A DNA stretch of 64,000 nucleotides from NCBI GenBank assembly GCA_016715825.1, contig JADJXO010000009.1:1-64000 (forward strand), in the 5' to 3' direction. Of the stretch, positions 51,656 to 60,026 are shown in pieces. The notes below the pieces were generated by a model. It did no database searches. It worked only from the letters and a program-made list of their open reading frames with translations, and was not told where the DNA came from. Source of the DNA: Nitrospira sp. (lineage in GTDB: Bacteria; Nitrospirota; Nitrospiria; Nitrospirales; Nitrospiraceae). Position 1 is the stretch's first letter, and each line of letters begins with the position of its first letter. The translations under genes and the position numbers were made by a program.

Positions 51656-52314
51656 ATGGTTCGAGCAGCCGCAACGGCGCGAGCCAAACATGGGGTCTTC
51701 CCATTCGCGGTATCACCAGAGGACATTAACTTGTCTGAACAGGAACTCGCTGCTGAACGGCTCAAAATCAATGTTTTAACAGAAGGGCAGGCTCAAGGTG
51801 AGGTGCCTGCGTGTCATTTCATCGAGGTGAGCGATGCGGAGACTGCTAGGACTCGGGAAGGGAAAGATCCTTCATCTCTGTACCGCGAAGGGCTGGCGCT
51901 GAAGGAATCCGGGGAATATACACAAGCGATTGTGTTCTTCGATCGGCTGGCCACACAGAATTCCTGGGCCGTCAAGGCACTTGCCCAGAAGGGATTGTGT
52001 CTTAAGGCCGTGGGAAGACACGAGGAGGCATTAGGAGTGTTGCAGGAAGCCTCAACGCATGGTTCGGCTACTCACGACGAAAGCCGAGCGGTGCGATATT
52101 TGTGGGCCCGAACCCTCGAATCCAATAAACAGTACGACGAAGCCAGAGAAGTCTATGTAGTTCTCTCAATCAAGGACCCACCGCATATCACGATGTACCG
52201 GCTCGCCTTGCTCGATTGCAGCATGCTGATTTGGATGTCGGTCATGGAATGCATATAGCAGATTCTACGATTCGGAGCGTTCTGGAGCGGGTGCGAACAG
52301 TTCTTGCAAGGTAG
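51656..52314 (+). pseudogene. TPR-repeat protein, probable C-terminal frameshift
   Basis: From MVRAAATARAKHG the frame has TPR units (YREGLALKESGEYTQAIVFFDRLA, LAQKGLCLKAVGRHEEALGVLQEA, RTLESNKQYDEAREVYVVLS). After KDPP the original frame gives a poor end at 52258. Shifting frame near 52180-52190 reads YHDVPARLARLQHADLDVGH with a stop at 52314, a normal TPR end. Hence a small indel. The protein lacks a signal peptide, so cytosolic. Confidence 0.6.
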
Positions 52315-52344
52315 TCAACGGTGAGGATTCATCCACATCGGATC

Positions 52345-52575
52345 TTACCGATGTGCATCCAATTGAGAGCGAGAGATCCGTCCGTGAAGAAGATTATTGA
52401 TGTGAGGTTGCGTGACTCCCCGTTTAGTGCCCACTTCTATTTGAGCACACCCGTTCCCCTCAATGAATTCGGTGATCTGCCGCATGAGCGTAGATCGCGC
52501 ACGCTCGTGGCCCGGGCTTTTTTCTGAAACGCATGCAACACCTTTAATCCCCAACGCCTGACTCCCACACTTCAT
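52345..52575 (-). pseudogene. XRE-type antitoxin relic
   Basis: The frame contains GHERARSTLMRQITEFIEGN then CAQIEVGTKRGVTQPHINNLLHGRI, resembling the helix-turn-helix of the small XRE antitoxins paired with ParE/HigB toxins. It runs in the same frame as the toxin fragment upstream with no stop between, and the promoter end is missing. It is read as a decayed antitoxin. Confidence 0.6.
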
Positions 52576-52599
52576 GGGTATCCGGCTGCTCCACGAGGT

Positions 52600-52745
52600 T
52601 TCGAGACCTAATAGACTCCACCAATCACGCGCCGCGTGCAGCACGCGCACGATCGAGACGCCGTCAGGTTGTGGGATGTAGAAAATCAGGTGGTTCTCGA
52701 AGCCTGTGATCGCCACTTGCGCGTGGTGGCGAGATCGGGATGGCG
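52600..52745 (-). pseudogene. ParE-like toxin, C-terminal fragment
   Basis: QVAITGFENHLIFYIPQPDG then VSIVRVLHAARDWWSLLGLE is the C-terminal half of ParE/RelE-type toxins (FENxLIFYxPxPDGVxIVRVLHxARD). The N-terminal half is absent: the frame runs into the right attachment core at 52751. The gene was therefore cut off at the element edge. Confidence 0.65.
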
Positions 52746-52750
52746 CAGCG

Positions 52751-52763
52751 TCGCCTCCACCAA
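52751..52763. repeat. right attachment core
   Basis: TCGCCTCCACCAA, identical to 45856-45868, bounding the putative element on the right. It has no tmRNA sequence before it. Confidence 0.65.
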
Positions 52764-52792
52764 TCCGCACTTCAATCCGCACTTCGTGCGTG

Positions 52793-52832
52793 CCGCGGGC
52801 TCTCTTTCGATTTATCGGACTAGCGCCCGCGG
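52793..52832. repeat. inverted repeat block next to right core
   Basis: CCGCGGGC...GCCCGCGG arms 40 bp end to end, like the left block at 45886-45925, with similar inner sequence (TCTCTTTCG and TTATCG in the same places). CGCACTTCGTGCG stands before it. Position relative to the core differs (29 bp here, 17 bp at left). Confidence 0.6.
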
Positions 52833-53134
52833 ATCAACACCTCCGGTAGTCCCATTCCTCCTAATACCTCGTTTGCGCGTACCGGTGCCTTTTTGTCCTA
52901 GTATCGAGACTGGTGGCGCCGAGATATGGCCTCTCCAGTAATCTTTCTCTGACTTCCCGCTTCTATTACTTCGTGCGCGCCGCATGCCTTTCATCGCTCT
53001 ATCGCAATGGAGCGAACGGACATGTATATCTCCTCCTATTCGAAACGGATCTTCTATGGAAATAAAAAGAATAACCTAAGTATACAACACGGGTATATTT
53101 AGTCTATGAGTGCAACGTACACTATTGGCCTCAT
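52833..53134. other. intergenic upstream of otsA
   Basis: About 300 bp, AT-rich from 53030 to 53130. A leftward 60-aa frame (52812-52994) is open but has no motif. The otsA promoter should be in the last 100 bp. TATTTAGTCTATG and ATATGAGACTC surround weak -10-like sequence; no confident call. Confidence 0.35.
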
Positions 53135-55366
53135 ATGAGACTCTCACTGCGATTCATCATCCCGCTGGCGTTCGTGTTGGGTTTTATCGCCTATGGGGTC
53201 ATCAGCCTTGTCGATTCTCTGGAGCGAAAATGGTTCGTCCGGGATCTGGACCTGCGGTCCAAGCTGATGGTCGGCACGATGGAAAGGCCGCTCGCCGACC
53301 TCGTCGCGACGAATTCCAAGAGCAAGATTCGGGCGTATTTTACTCGTATCGCCCAGGATGAACGGCTGTATGCGATCGGCTTCTGCAGTCGTGAGAACCG
53401 CCTGTTGTACGAGACCCAATCCTACCCCGAAGACGTGACGTGCCAGGCGACAATGAGTCTCTCTCCAGGCTCGTCGACCATGATCTCGCTCGGCCATGGG
53501 TTCGTTCACATTACATCAGCGACGATCGAATCAAGCGGGCATCCCATCGGACGGCTGGTTCTGCTCCACGATATGAGTTTCATCGAGCAACGCAGCCGCG
53601 ACACCAGGTGGTACATCGTCTATTTTTTTGTGGGACTCGCGGCGGTGATCTCGCTGATCACGGTGTCGGTTGCACACATCAGCTGGCATGGATGGGTCGT
53701 AAGTGTTCGAGCCATGCTGGGCGGGGAAGGGCTTCTCGCTCGTCTGAAGCACGAGGACCATGCGCCGGAACTTCGCCCGTTGGCTCAGGATCTGCGGTCG
53801 CTGGTTCAAGCGCTCGAGACTGATCGCCGCATGCGCGATGAAAGCCAGGTATCGTGGAGTCCGGCCAGCCTTAGGTCGATCCTTCATGAACAGCTTGCCG
53901 GGGACCAAGTCCTGATTGTCTCCAATCGGCAACCTTACGCCCATAATTGGCAGGATCAGAACATTGTGGTGCAGGTGCCGGCGAGCGGCCTGGTGTCGGC
54001 CCTTGAACCAGTCATGCGGGCCTGTTCCGGGACATGGATTGCGCATGGAAGCGGATCGGCGGATCGAGCCATGGTGGACCAACGGGATCATGTTGCCGTC
54101 CCACCTACCCATCCTACGTATCAGATTCGTCGGGTATGGCTGACGCCGGAAGAAGAAGCTGGGTACTACTATGGATTTTCCAATGAGGGGCTCTGGCCGC
54201 TCTGCCATATCGCCCATGTCCGGCCCACATTCCGGTCGTCTGATTGGAAACAGTATGCCGCCGTCAACGAGCGGTTTGCGCAGGCCGTATATGAGGAGGC
54301 GACGACCGACAATCCGGTCGTGCTCGTGCAGGACTACCATTTTGCCTTGCTTCCAAGGTTGATTCGAGATCGATTACCGAATGCGACGATCATCATGTTC
54401 TGGCATATCCCCTGGCCGAATGCCGAGAGCTTCGGGATCTGCCCCTGGCGGGAGGAAGTTCTCGATGGCCTGCTGGGAAGCAGCATTCTAGGATTCCATA
54501 CCAGAGTGCATTGCAATAATTTCATCGATAGTGTCGATCGGCTGCTCGAAACACGGATCGATCGCAACAGTTCGACGATCTCCTTCGGAGGCAAGATGAC
54601 CGCGGTCAACCCCTATCCGATTTCCATTGAATGGCCTATCCAATGGCTGGCGGACCAGCAGCCGGTGTCGGAATGCCGAATGAGTCTACGAGAGCGCTAC
54701 GGAATGCCTTCCGATCGCCTTATCGGGCTGGGAGTGGAGCGCTTGGATTACACCAAGGGGATCATCGAACGGTTCATGGCGGTGGAACGGCTGCTGGAAC
54801 TTCAGCCGGAGTGGATCGGGCGATTTACTTTTCTTCAGATCGCGGCTCCCAGTCGATGGGTCATCGAGCAATACAACAGTTTTAACAGACAGGTCTTGGC
54901 GTTGGCGGAACAGATCAACAAGCGGTTTGGTCGAGCCGGCTATCAGCCGATCGCCGTAAAGATCCGACATCATGAGCCGGCGGAGGTGTACGAGTGTTAT
55001 CGTGGCGCGGACCTGTGCGTCGTGAGCAGTCTGCACGATGGGATGAATCTCGTCGCCAAGGAGTTTGTCGGTGCCCGTGATGACGAGCAGGGTGTGTTGA
55101 TCTTGAGCCAGTTCACCGGTGCCGCTCGAGAGATGACGGAAGCGCTGGTGATCAATCCGTACGACATCGATCAATTTGCCGAGGCGCTGCACCTTGCGTT
55201 GACGATGCCCAAAACGGAACAACGAGCCCGTATGCAAAGCATGCGTGGACTGATTCAAGAGTGTAACGTCTATCGCTGGGCTGGGCGTATGCTGATGGAT
55301 GCCGCTCGCATGCGTCAAAAGGAGCGAGTGATGAAGCAAGTCGGGCAGGCAAGTTTGTTGACCTGA
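53135..55366 (+). CDS. otsA: membrane-anchored trehalose-6-phosphate synthase
   Basis: 743 aa, against about 470 for stand-alone OtsA. Residues 1-258 are an added part: transmembrane helix 1 (7-29), a periplasmic domain with one CxxxE-like segment (IGFCSRENRLLYETQSYPED), RLVLLHDMSFIEQRS just before helix 2 (159-181), and a linker. From 258 it is a GT20 glycosyltransferase: SNRQPYAHNW, VQDYHFALLPRLI, FWHIPWPNAESF, GVERLDYTKGI and SSLHDGMNLVAKEFVGAR. It makes trehalose-6-phosphate from UDP-glucose and glucose-6-phosphate; the phosphatase gene follows. The N-terminal part looks like a sensor, which is inference. Confidence 0.92.
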   Translation: MRLSLRFIIPLAFVLGFIAYGVISLVDSLERKWFVRDLDLRSKLMVGTMERPLADLVATNSKSKIRAYFTRIAQDERLYAIGFCSRENRLLYETQSYPEDVTCQATMSLSPGSSTMISLGHGFVHITSATIESSGHPIGRLVLLHDMSFIEQRSRDTRWYIVYFFVGLAAVISLITVSVAHISWHGWVVSVRAMLGGEGLLARLKHEDHAPELRPLAQDLRSLVQALETDRRMRDESQVSWSPASLRSILHEQLAGDQVLIVSNRQPYAHNWQDQNIVVQVPASGLVSALEPVMRACSGTWIAHGSGSADRAMVDQRDHVAVPPTHPTYQIRRVWLTPEEEAGYYYGFSNEGLWPLCHIAHVRPTFRSSDWKQYAAVNERFAQAVYEEATTDNPVVLVQDYHFALLPRLIRDRLPNATIIMFWHIPWPNAESFGICPWREEVLDGLLGSSILGFHTRVHCNNFIDSVDRLLETRIDRNSSTISFGGKMTAVNPYPISIEWPIQWLADQQPVSECRMSLRERYGMPSDRLIGLGVERLDYTKGIIERFMAVERLLELQPEWIGRFTFLQIAAPSRWVIEQYNSFNRQVLALAEQINKRFGRAGYQPIAVKIRHHEPAEVYECYRGADLCVVSSLHDGMNLVAKEFVGARDDEQGVLILSQFTGAAREMTEALVINPYDIDQFAEALHLALTMPKTEQRARMQSMRGLIQECNVYRWAGRMLMDAARMRQKERVMKQVGQASLLT

Positions 55367-55384
55367 TAGGGTGGGGATCGAGCA

Positions 55385-56143
55385 ATGGACTACCTCTTGT
55401 CTGAAAATGGAAGACGAGAGCTGGAGGCGCTCTCGAAGAGGCGGTGTCTGTACGCGTTTGATTTTGACGGCACCCTCGCCAAGATCGTTTCCGATCCTGG
55501 TAGTGCTCGCCTAGGGCGCTCGGTCCAATTCTGGCTCGAGGCACTCGCAACACGCGCTCAGACCGCCGTGATCTCAGGTCGTTCATTGAAGGACCTTCGG
55601 GCTCGTGTCGGGGCTGTGGTCTCTTGTCTGGTCGGGAACCATGGTGCAGAAGGTCCTCATGTAGTACAGGAGGATATGTTCCAAGTCCAAGAGATCTGTC
55701 ACGGCTGGCTTCAACTGATCACCGAACAATTTCAGACTGAGTTACTCGAATGTGGCGTGTTGGTTGAACAGAAGTCGTACTCGCTCTCATTCCACTATCG
55801 AACAGTTCAACAGCGAGGCGAGGCCCGGGCGCTGATCTCTCGGATTGTTACTGAATTGGATCCCACTCCTCGGATCGTGCTGGGGAAATCGGTGGTCAAT
55901 GTCATGCCAACAACGGCGTGGCACAAGGGAACGGCGTTGCAGGAATGCATACGCCAACTTGGTTGTACGACCGCCCTCTATGTGGGAGATGATGTAACCG
56001 ATGAAGATGTTTTTGCTCTACGAGATCCTCGGGTCCTTACCGTGAGAATCGGGAAGAAGAATGCCTCATCAGCTCGGTTCTTCCTCAATCGCCAAACAGA
56101 AATCGCGCAGGTCTTACGGTTGATTGTTGAGATGGCTGGGTGA
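55385..56143 (+). CDS. otsB: trehalose-6-phosphate phosphatase
   Basis: 252 aa HAD-family phosphatase. FDFDGTLAKIV holds the catalytic Asp pair; also SGRSLKDLRARVG (motif II region), VVNVMPTTAWHKGTALQ (Lys) and YVGDDVTDEDVFALRD (motif IV). Removes phosphate from trehalose-6-phosphate. Begins 18 bp after otsA, so co-transcribed. Trehalose is a compatible solute and desiccation protectant. Confidence 0.94.
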   Translation: MDYLLSENGRRELEALSKRRCLYAFDFDGTLAKIVSDPGSARLGRSVQFWLEALATRAQTAVISGRSLKDLRARVGAVVSCLVGNHGAEGPHVVQEDMFQVQEICHGWLQLITEQFQTELLECGVLVEQKSYSLSFHYRTVQQRGEARALISRIVTELDPTPRIVLGKSVVNVMPTTAWHKGTALQECIRQLGCTTALYVGDDVTDEDVFALRDPRVLTVRIGKKNASSARFFLNRQTEIAQVLRLIVEMAG

Positions 56144-56217
56144 AGTATTCCTGCTTGGACCGGCTGGGGTGAATGTGACTCCGTGCCTTTTCTGAAGAAT
56201 CCGCACGAGCTTCAGCA

Positions 56218-57768
56218 CTATTCCGCTAATGGCGATCGCTCCTGTCCGAGGAGTAAATCATAGGGAGCAAAGTCATCGGTCAAGACGACACCGGCAGGCC
56301 AAGGTTCCGTCCGGCGGGTACCCAGTAGCGCGATGGATTCCATTGGTAGACGATGACTCTGAGCCATCGCAGAAATCCGAGTTGCAATTTCTTCTGCGGG
56401 TTCAGCTTCGATGGGACGGCCCCCAAAAAAGATTAAGTTTTTTGCCGGCGTCATGCTGGTCCTCCATGGGCCTTCGACCGCGAATGTCAGGAGAGAGGGG
56501 AAGGACTGACGCATAGTTTGTACGACGGCGGCAGCTCGGGCAAGGTCTCCTTCCTTGCTGGATGAGGCGAGGTTCACTGCAAGGACTCCGTCTGGATTCA
56601 GTCGCGCCCGCACTAAGGTGTAGAACTCCGCCGTGGTGAGATGAAAAGGGATCATGTCTCGGGCGAAGGCATCGATCCACATGAGATCGTAGGTCTGCTC
56701 CGTGGCATTGAGAAACGCCCGCCCGTCTTTCACGAACACATGATGGTTTCCTGGGGGGTGATAATCGAAAAATTCTTCAGCCATGTGAACCACCACCGGA
56801 TCAAACTCAACGACATCGAGTTCCAATGTCGGCCAATGTGTTGCCAACCATTTGGCTATGGAGCCACCGCCATGCCCAAGGATGAGGCCGCGTCGTGGTT
56901 GTGGAGTCAACGCCAACGAAGACACCATCATTTGGCTGTAGGGGAGAAAGAGATACACCGGGTCGGCTTTCCACATCGTGGCATGAAACGTTCGATCCAA
57001 TACCAGATATCGAAAGAGATCATCTTCTCGAATCCGAACCTGCTGATACGGACTTTCCTCTTGGTGGATCGGGACTTTCAACCGTTCAATCGGCTGAAGA
57101 GCGTTCGCTCCTAAGAGGGAGCAGCAGCCCAGAACGATCAGCAAGATGGGACGGCTGGCCGAGGTCCCTTTCACAAGCCACAAGACCCCGAGTCCGACCT
57201 GTATGCCGCCTAGCCATGCGACCAACGATTGACTGCCGAGCCAGGACAGGAGGAAGAATGCCGTTCCCCAGGTGCCGGCCAGACTTCCCACCGTCGACAG
57301 GGCGATCATCCGTCCAGTCTGCCGACCAAGATGATCGATGTCTGCCACTGCCAGTCGTAGCATGGCCGGTAGCACACCACTCAGCCCGAAGGCAGGCGGT
57401 GCAAGCAGTATGGATGCCGCTAGACAGGGACCCAAGCGAGGGTCCTGGACCACTTTTTCGATTTCGAAGAGAATCGGTTGGTTTGCCCAGGCGATGAGAA
57501 AGGTCCACGCTCCAGAAAAAAGTAATAATGCTGCCGGCACGCGTCCATCGGTGTAGCGATCGGAGATCCACCCGCCGAAGGCATATCCGCTGCTCATGGC
57601 GGCCAGAATCACTCCAATTAAGGCGCCCCACACGAACAACGAACTGCCGAACACCGGCGCCAACAGACGACTGCCGAGGATTTCCAGCGCCATGACGACC
57701 GCGCCGGTCACCAGAGCAGTCAGGAGCAAGAACCAACGGGGAATTTTGGAAGTCTTTGGAGCGGGCAT
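56218..57768 (-). CDS. fused MFS / spermidine-synthase-like membrane protein
   Basis: 516 aa from MPAPKTSKIPRW; an upstream in-frame start at 57843 lacks a ribosome site. The N-terminal half has about six helices (LLTALVTGAVVMALEILGSRL, GALIGVILAAMSSGYAFGGW, LAASILLAPPAFGLSGVLPAM). The C-terminal half is a spermidine-synthase-like Rossmann domain (GLILGHGGGSIAKWLATHWP, LDVVEFDPVVVHMAEEFFDYHPP, DLMWIDAFARDMIPFHLTTAEFY). The family is common; the transferase activity is unproven. Between otsB and ugd, opposite strand. Confidence 0.82.
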   Translation of the reverse strand: MPAPKTSKIPRWFLLLTALVTGAVVMALEILGSRLLAPVFGSSLFVWGALIGVILAAMSSGYAFGGWISDRYTDGRVPAALLLFSGAWTFLIAWANQPILFEIEKVVQDPRLGPCLAASILLAPPAFGLSGVLPAMLRLAVADIDHLGRQTGRMIALSTVGSLAGTWGTAFFLLSWLGSQSLVAWLGGIQVGLGVLWLVKGTSASRPILLIVLGCCSLLGANALQPIERLKVPIHQEESPYQQVRIREDDLFRYLVLDRTFHATMWKADPVYLFLPYSQMMVSSLALTPQPRRGLILGHGGGSIAKWLATHWPTLELDVVEFDPVVVHMAEEFFDYHPPGNHHVFVKDGRAFLNATEQTYDLMWIDAFARDMIPFHLTTAEFYTLVRARLNPDGVLAVNLASSSKEGDLARAAAVVQTMRQSFPSLLTFAVEGPWRTSMTPAKNLIFFGGRPIEAEPAEEIATRISAMAQSHRLPMESIALLGTRRTEPWPAGVVLTDDFAPYDLLLGQERSPLAE

Positions 57769-57894
57769 TGAGTAGATCGAGGAGATACGAAGGCTCCATA
57801 CCAGCACGGAGGCGCGTTGGATTGTACTCAACGTGTTTTTCAAGAGTCAACGAGATCAGGACACGGGTCTGCTCGGGGCTTATCCGAGAGTTCG

Positions 57895-57923
57895 TTGCTC
57901 GTGGCCATTCAGGTTGCTATACT
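57895..57923 (+). promoter_or_regulatory. ugd promoter candidate
   Basis: TTGCTC (57895-57900), a 17-bp spacer and TATACT (57918-57923), 33 bp before the ATG. The ribosome site AAGGAGGCGGGC precedes the start, so this message has a normal leader, unlike the leaderless-type promoters in the window. Confidence 0.5.
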
Positions 57924-57956
57924 CACGATGGTATTACTTAATGTAAGGAGGCGGGC

Positions 57957-59297
57957 ATGCATATTAGTGTTATTGGGACCGGTTATGTCGGACTCGTTAC
58001 CGGGGCCTGTTTCGCCGAGTTCGGCGTTCATGTCACGTGCATGGATAATGATGCTCGACGGATTGAGAAGCTTGAAAAGGGTGATGTTCCGTTTTATGAG
58101 CCCGGCATTTCCGAGCTGGTGGCCAAAGGGGTTCGAGAAGGTCGGCTGAGTTTCACGACAGATATTGCCAAGGCAGTCGACAAAGCACTGGTCATCTTTA
58201 TTGCCGTCGGAACGCCACCGAGAGGTGATGGGTCGGCCGATTTGTCGTATGTGGAGGAAGTCGGCAAGGGCATCGCTCGCCACATGACCGGATATAAAGT
58301 TATTGTGACGAAGTCAACGGTCCCGGTGGGTACCGGTAAACGACTTCGTGAAGTCATCAAGAAGTCCCAAACGAACGCGTTCCAGTTCGATATTGTGTCG
58401 AATCCGGAGTTCTTACGCGAAGGGTCGGCCATCGAAGACTTTTTGCGCCCGAATCGGGTGGTCATTGGGGCCGATAGCGATCATGCCGTCGCGATCATGA
58501 AAGACCTCTATCGCCCGCTGTATTTGATCGAGACTCCTATTGTGGTGACCGATATCCCCACGGCAGAGCTGATTAAGTACGCGTCGAATGCGTTTCTTGC
58601 CACCAAGATTTCATTCATCAACGAAATGGCCAATCTCTGTGAGCGTGTTGGTGGCAACGTGCAGATGGTGGCAAAAGGAATGGGGCTGGACAATCGTATC
58701 GGCTCGAAATTTCTGCATGCCGGCGCCGGATTCGGCGGATCTTGTTTCCCAAAGGACCTGGCGGCGCTCATTCAGGCCGGAGAGCATGCTGGGTATCCCG
58801 TGCAGATTGCACTCGCTGCGTCCAAGGTGAACGAAGATCAGCGGCACCGCATGGTGGAGAAAATTCGTGATGCGGTGGGCGGGCTCGAAGGCAAAACGTT
58901 GGGCATGCTAGGGCTTTCCTTCAAGCCCAACACGAACGATCTTCGAGAGGCCCCTGCGCTTGCGATCAGTCAACTGTTGCTGAAGGAAGGGGCGAAAGTG
59001 CGTGTCTATGACCCGATCGCACTCGATGAAGCCTGCCGGACCCTATCAGCGCTACAACCGTGTGCGGACCCGTACGATGCTGCAGAAGGAACCGACGCGT
59101 TGATCATTATGACCGAATGGAATCAATTCAGAAACCTGGACTTTGAGCGATTGAAAGGGATCATGAAAAACCCGGTGCTGATTGATCTACGCAATGTCTA
59201 CGACCCCGACCGTGTCGTGAAGTTTGGCTTTCACTACATCTCAGTTGGTCGTCCCAGCGAGCACCCTTCCTCAGAGGGGTCGCCTGTGTCAGGCTAG
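57957..59297 (+). CDS. ugd: UDP-glucose 6-dehydrogenase
   Basis: 446 aa. NAD-binding GTGYVGLVTGACFAEFGVHV start, then VGTPPRGDGSADLSYVEEV, SNPEFLREGSAIEDFLRPNR and the catalytic-Cys block GFGGSCFPKDLAALI, and a C-terminal UDP-binding domain (LGLSFKPNTNDLREAPA). It makes UDP-glucuronate from UDP-glucose for polysaccharide synthesis. The C-terminus has a polar tail (GRPSEHPSSEGSPVSG). UDP-glucose is also the OtsA substrate. Confidence 0.95.
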   Translation: MHISVIGTGYVGLVTGACFAEFGVHVTCMDNDARRIEKLEKGDVPFYEPGISELVAKGVREGRLSFTTDIAKAVDKALVIFIAVGTPPRGDGSADLSYVEEVGKGIARHMTGYKVIVTKSTVPVGTGKRLREVIKKSQTNAFQFDIVSNPEFLREGSAIEDFLRPNRVVIGADSDHAVAIMKDLYRPLYLIETPIVVTDIPTAELIKYASNAFLATKISFINEMANLCERVGGNVQMVAKGMGLDNRIGSKFLHAGAGFGGSCFPKDLAALIQAGEHAGYPVQIALAASKVNEDQRHRMVEKIRDAVGGLEGKTLGMLGLSFKPNTNDLREAPALAISQLLLKEGAKVRVYDPIALDEACRTLSALQPCADPYDAAEGTDALIIMTEWNQFRNLDFERLKGIMKNPVLIDLRNVYDPDRVVKFGFHYISVGRPSEHPSSEGSPVSG

Positions 59298-59998
59298 GTC
59301 AGTCTCGGTAACTGGGTCTTGACTGACTCCTTCGTTTTCGGCTTGTATCCCATTCGGTCAAGGACCTTCATGATCCGCGTCTTTAGCCGGTCGTCGGCGT
59401 CGGTCAACGCGGTCGCCAACGGTTCAACGGCCGGCTTGCCGATCTTCCGAAGGATCTCGGTTGCCGATTGGCGAATCTCGTCTTCTTCGGACACCAACAG
59501 TGGAATCAGGGATGGGACGGATGGGCCGCCTAGCTTGATCAGTGAATCATAGGCACGTTGCCGAACATCGCCGACCTCGTCGTTCAGCGACGCGACGAGG
59601 GGATCGACGGCGCGCGGGTCTTTTAGCTCACCCAACACTTCTGCGGCATACTTGCGGTTCAACCAGTGTGAGTCATTCAGGTCGAGCAGCATGGCGTCGG
59701 CTCTGGCGGTATTCGGATCCTTAGGCCGGATCCTAAAGTGTGTGGCGACTCGCTTCCCACCTTCCTCCACCACACGGATGGTTGCTCCATCACCGGCCTT
59801 GAGTTTCTTAAGATCATCCAGGGCCTCCTCAGCCACATCGAGGACGACGGTCTTGCCGTCGTAGGCCAGGAGTTCAACTTCGAGCTGTCGACTTTCCAGG
59901 TTGACCGCAACTACCCGTTCCGTCACCAGATTGAAACCATCTTTCTTCTCTCCACCTTTCGGAGCAATCTGAATCAGCTTTGGAGCTTCGTCCGCCAT
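59294..59998 (-). CDS. HEAT-repeat protein with N-terminal beta domain
   Basis: 234 aa. The N-terminal about 95 residues (LVTERVVAVNLESRQLEVEL, KTVVLDVAEEALDDLKKLKAGD) form an all-beta small domain like an OB or carbohydrate-binding barrel; the rest is HEAT/PBS-lyase-type helical repeats (AAEVLGELKDPRAVDPLVASL, LIPLLVSEEDEIRQSATEILRKIG). The stop overlaps the end of ugd. Last gene of the leftward HEAT run. Confidence 0.8.
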   Translation of the reverse strand: MADEAPKLIQIAPKGGEKKDGFNLVTERVVAVNLESRQLEVELLAYDGKTVVLDVAEEALDDLKKLKAGDGATIRVVEEGGKRVATHFRIRPKDPNTARADAMLLDLNDSHWLNRKYAAEVLGELKDPRAVDPLVASLNDEVGDVRQRAYDSLIKLGGPSVPSLIPLLVSEEDEIRQSATEILRKIGKPAVEPLATALTDADDRLKTRIMKVLDRMGYKPKTKESVKTQLPRLT

Positions 59999-60026
59999 GG
60001 GTCGTTATCCTCTATTTAATAATGAA

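Larger units (their letters stand above)
45856..52763. mobile_element. integrative element in ssrA (serine recombinase type)
   Basis: Bounded by exact 13-bp direct repeats 6895 bp apart. Each is followed by a 40-bp inverted-repeat block with the same arms. Within: a serine recombinase at the left edge, a DnaB fragment, one intact and two decayed toxin-antitoxin modules, a small accessory protein, secreted hypotheticals and a TPR gene. No transfer, replication or structural genes, so it is not self-transmissible as seen; a mobilisable island or a remnant is likely. The right boundary depends on the repeat alone. Confidence 0.6.
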
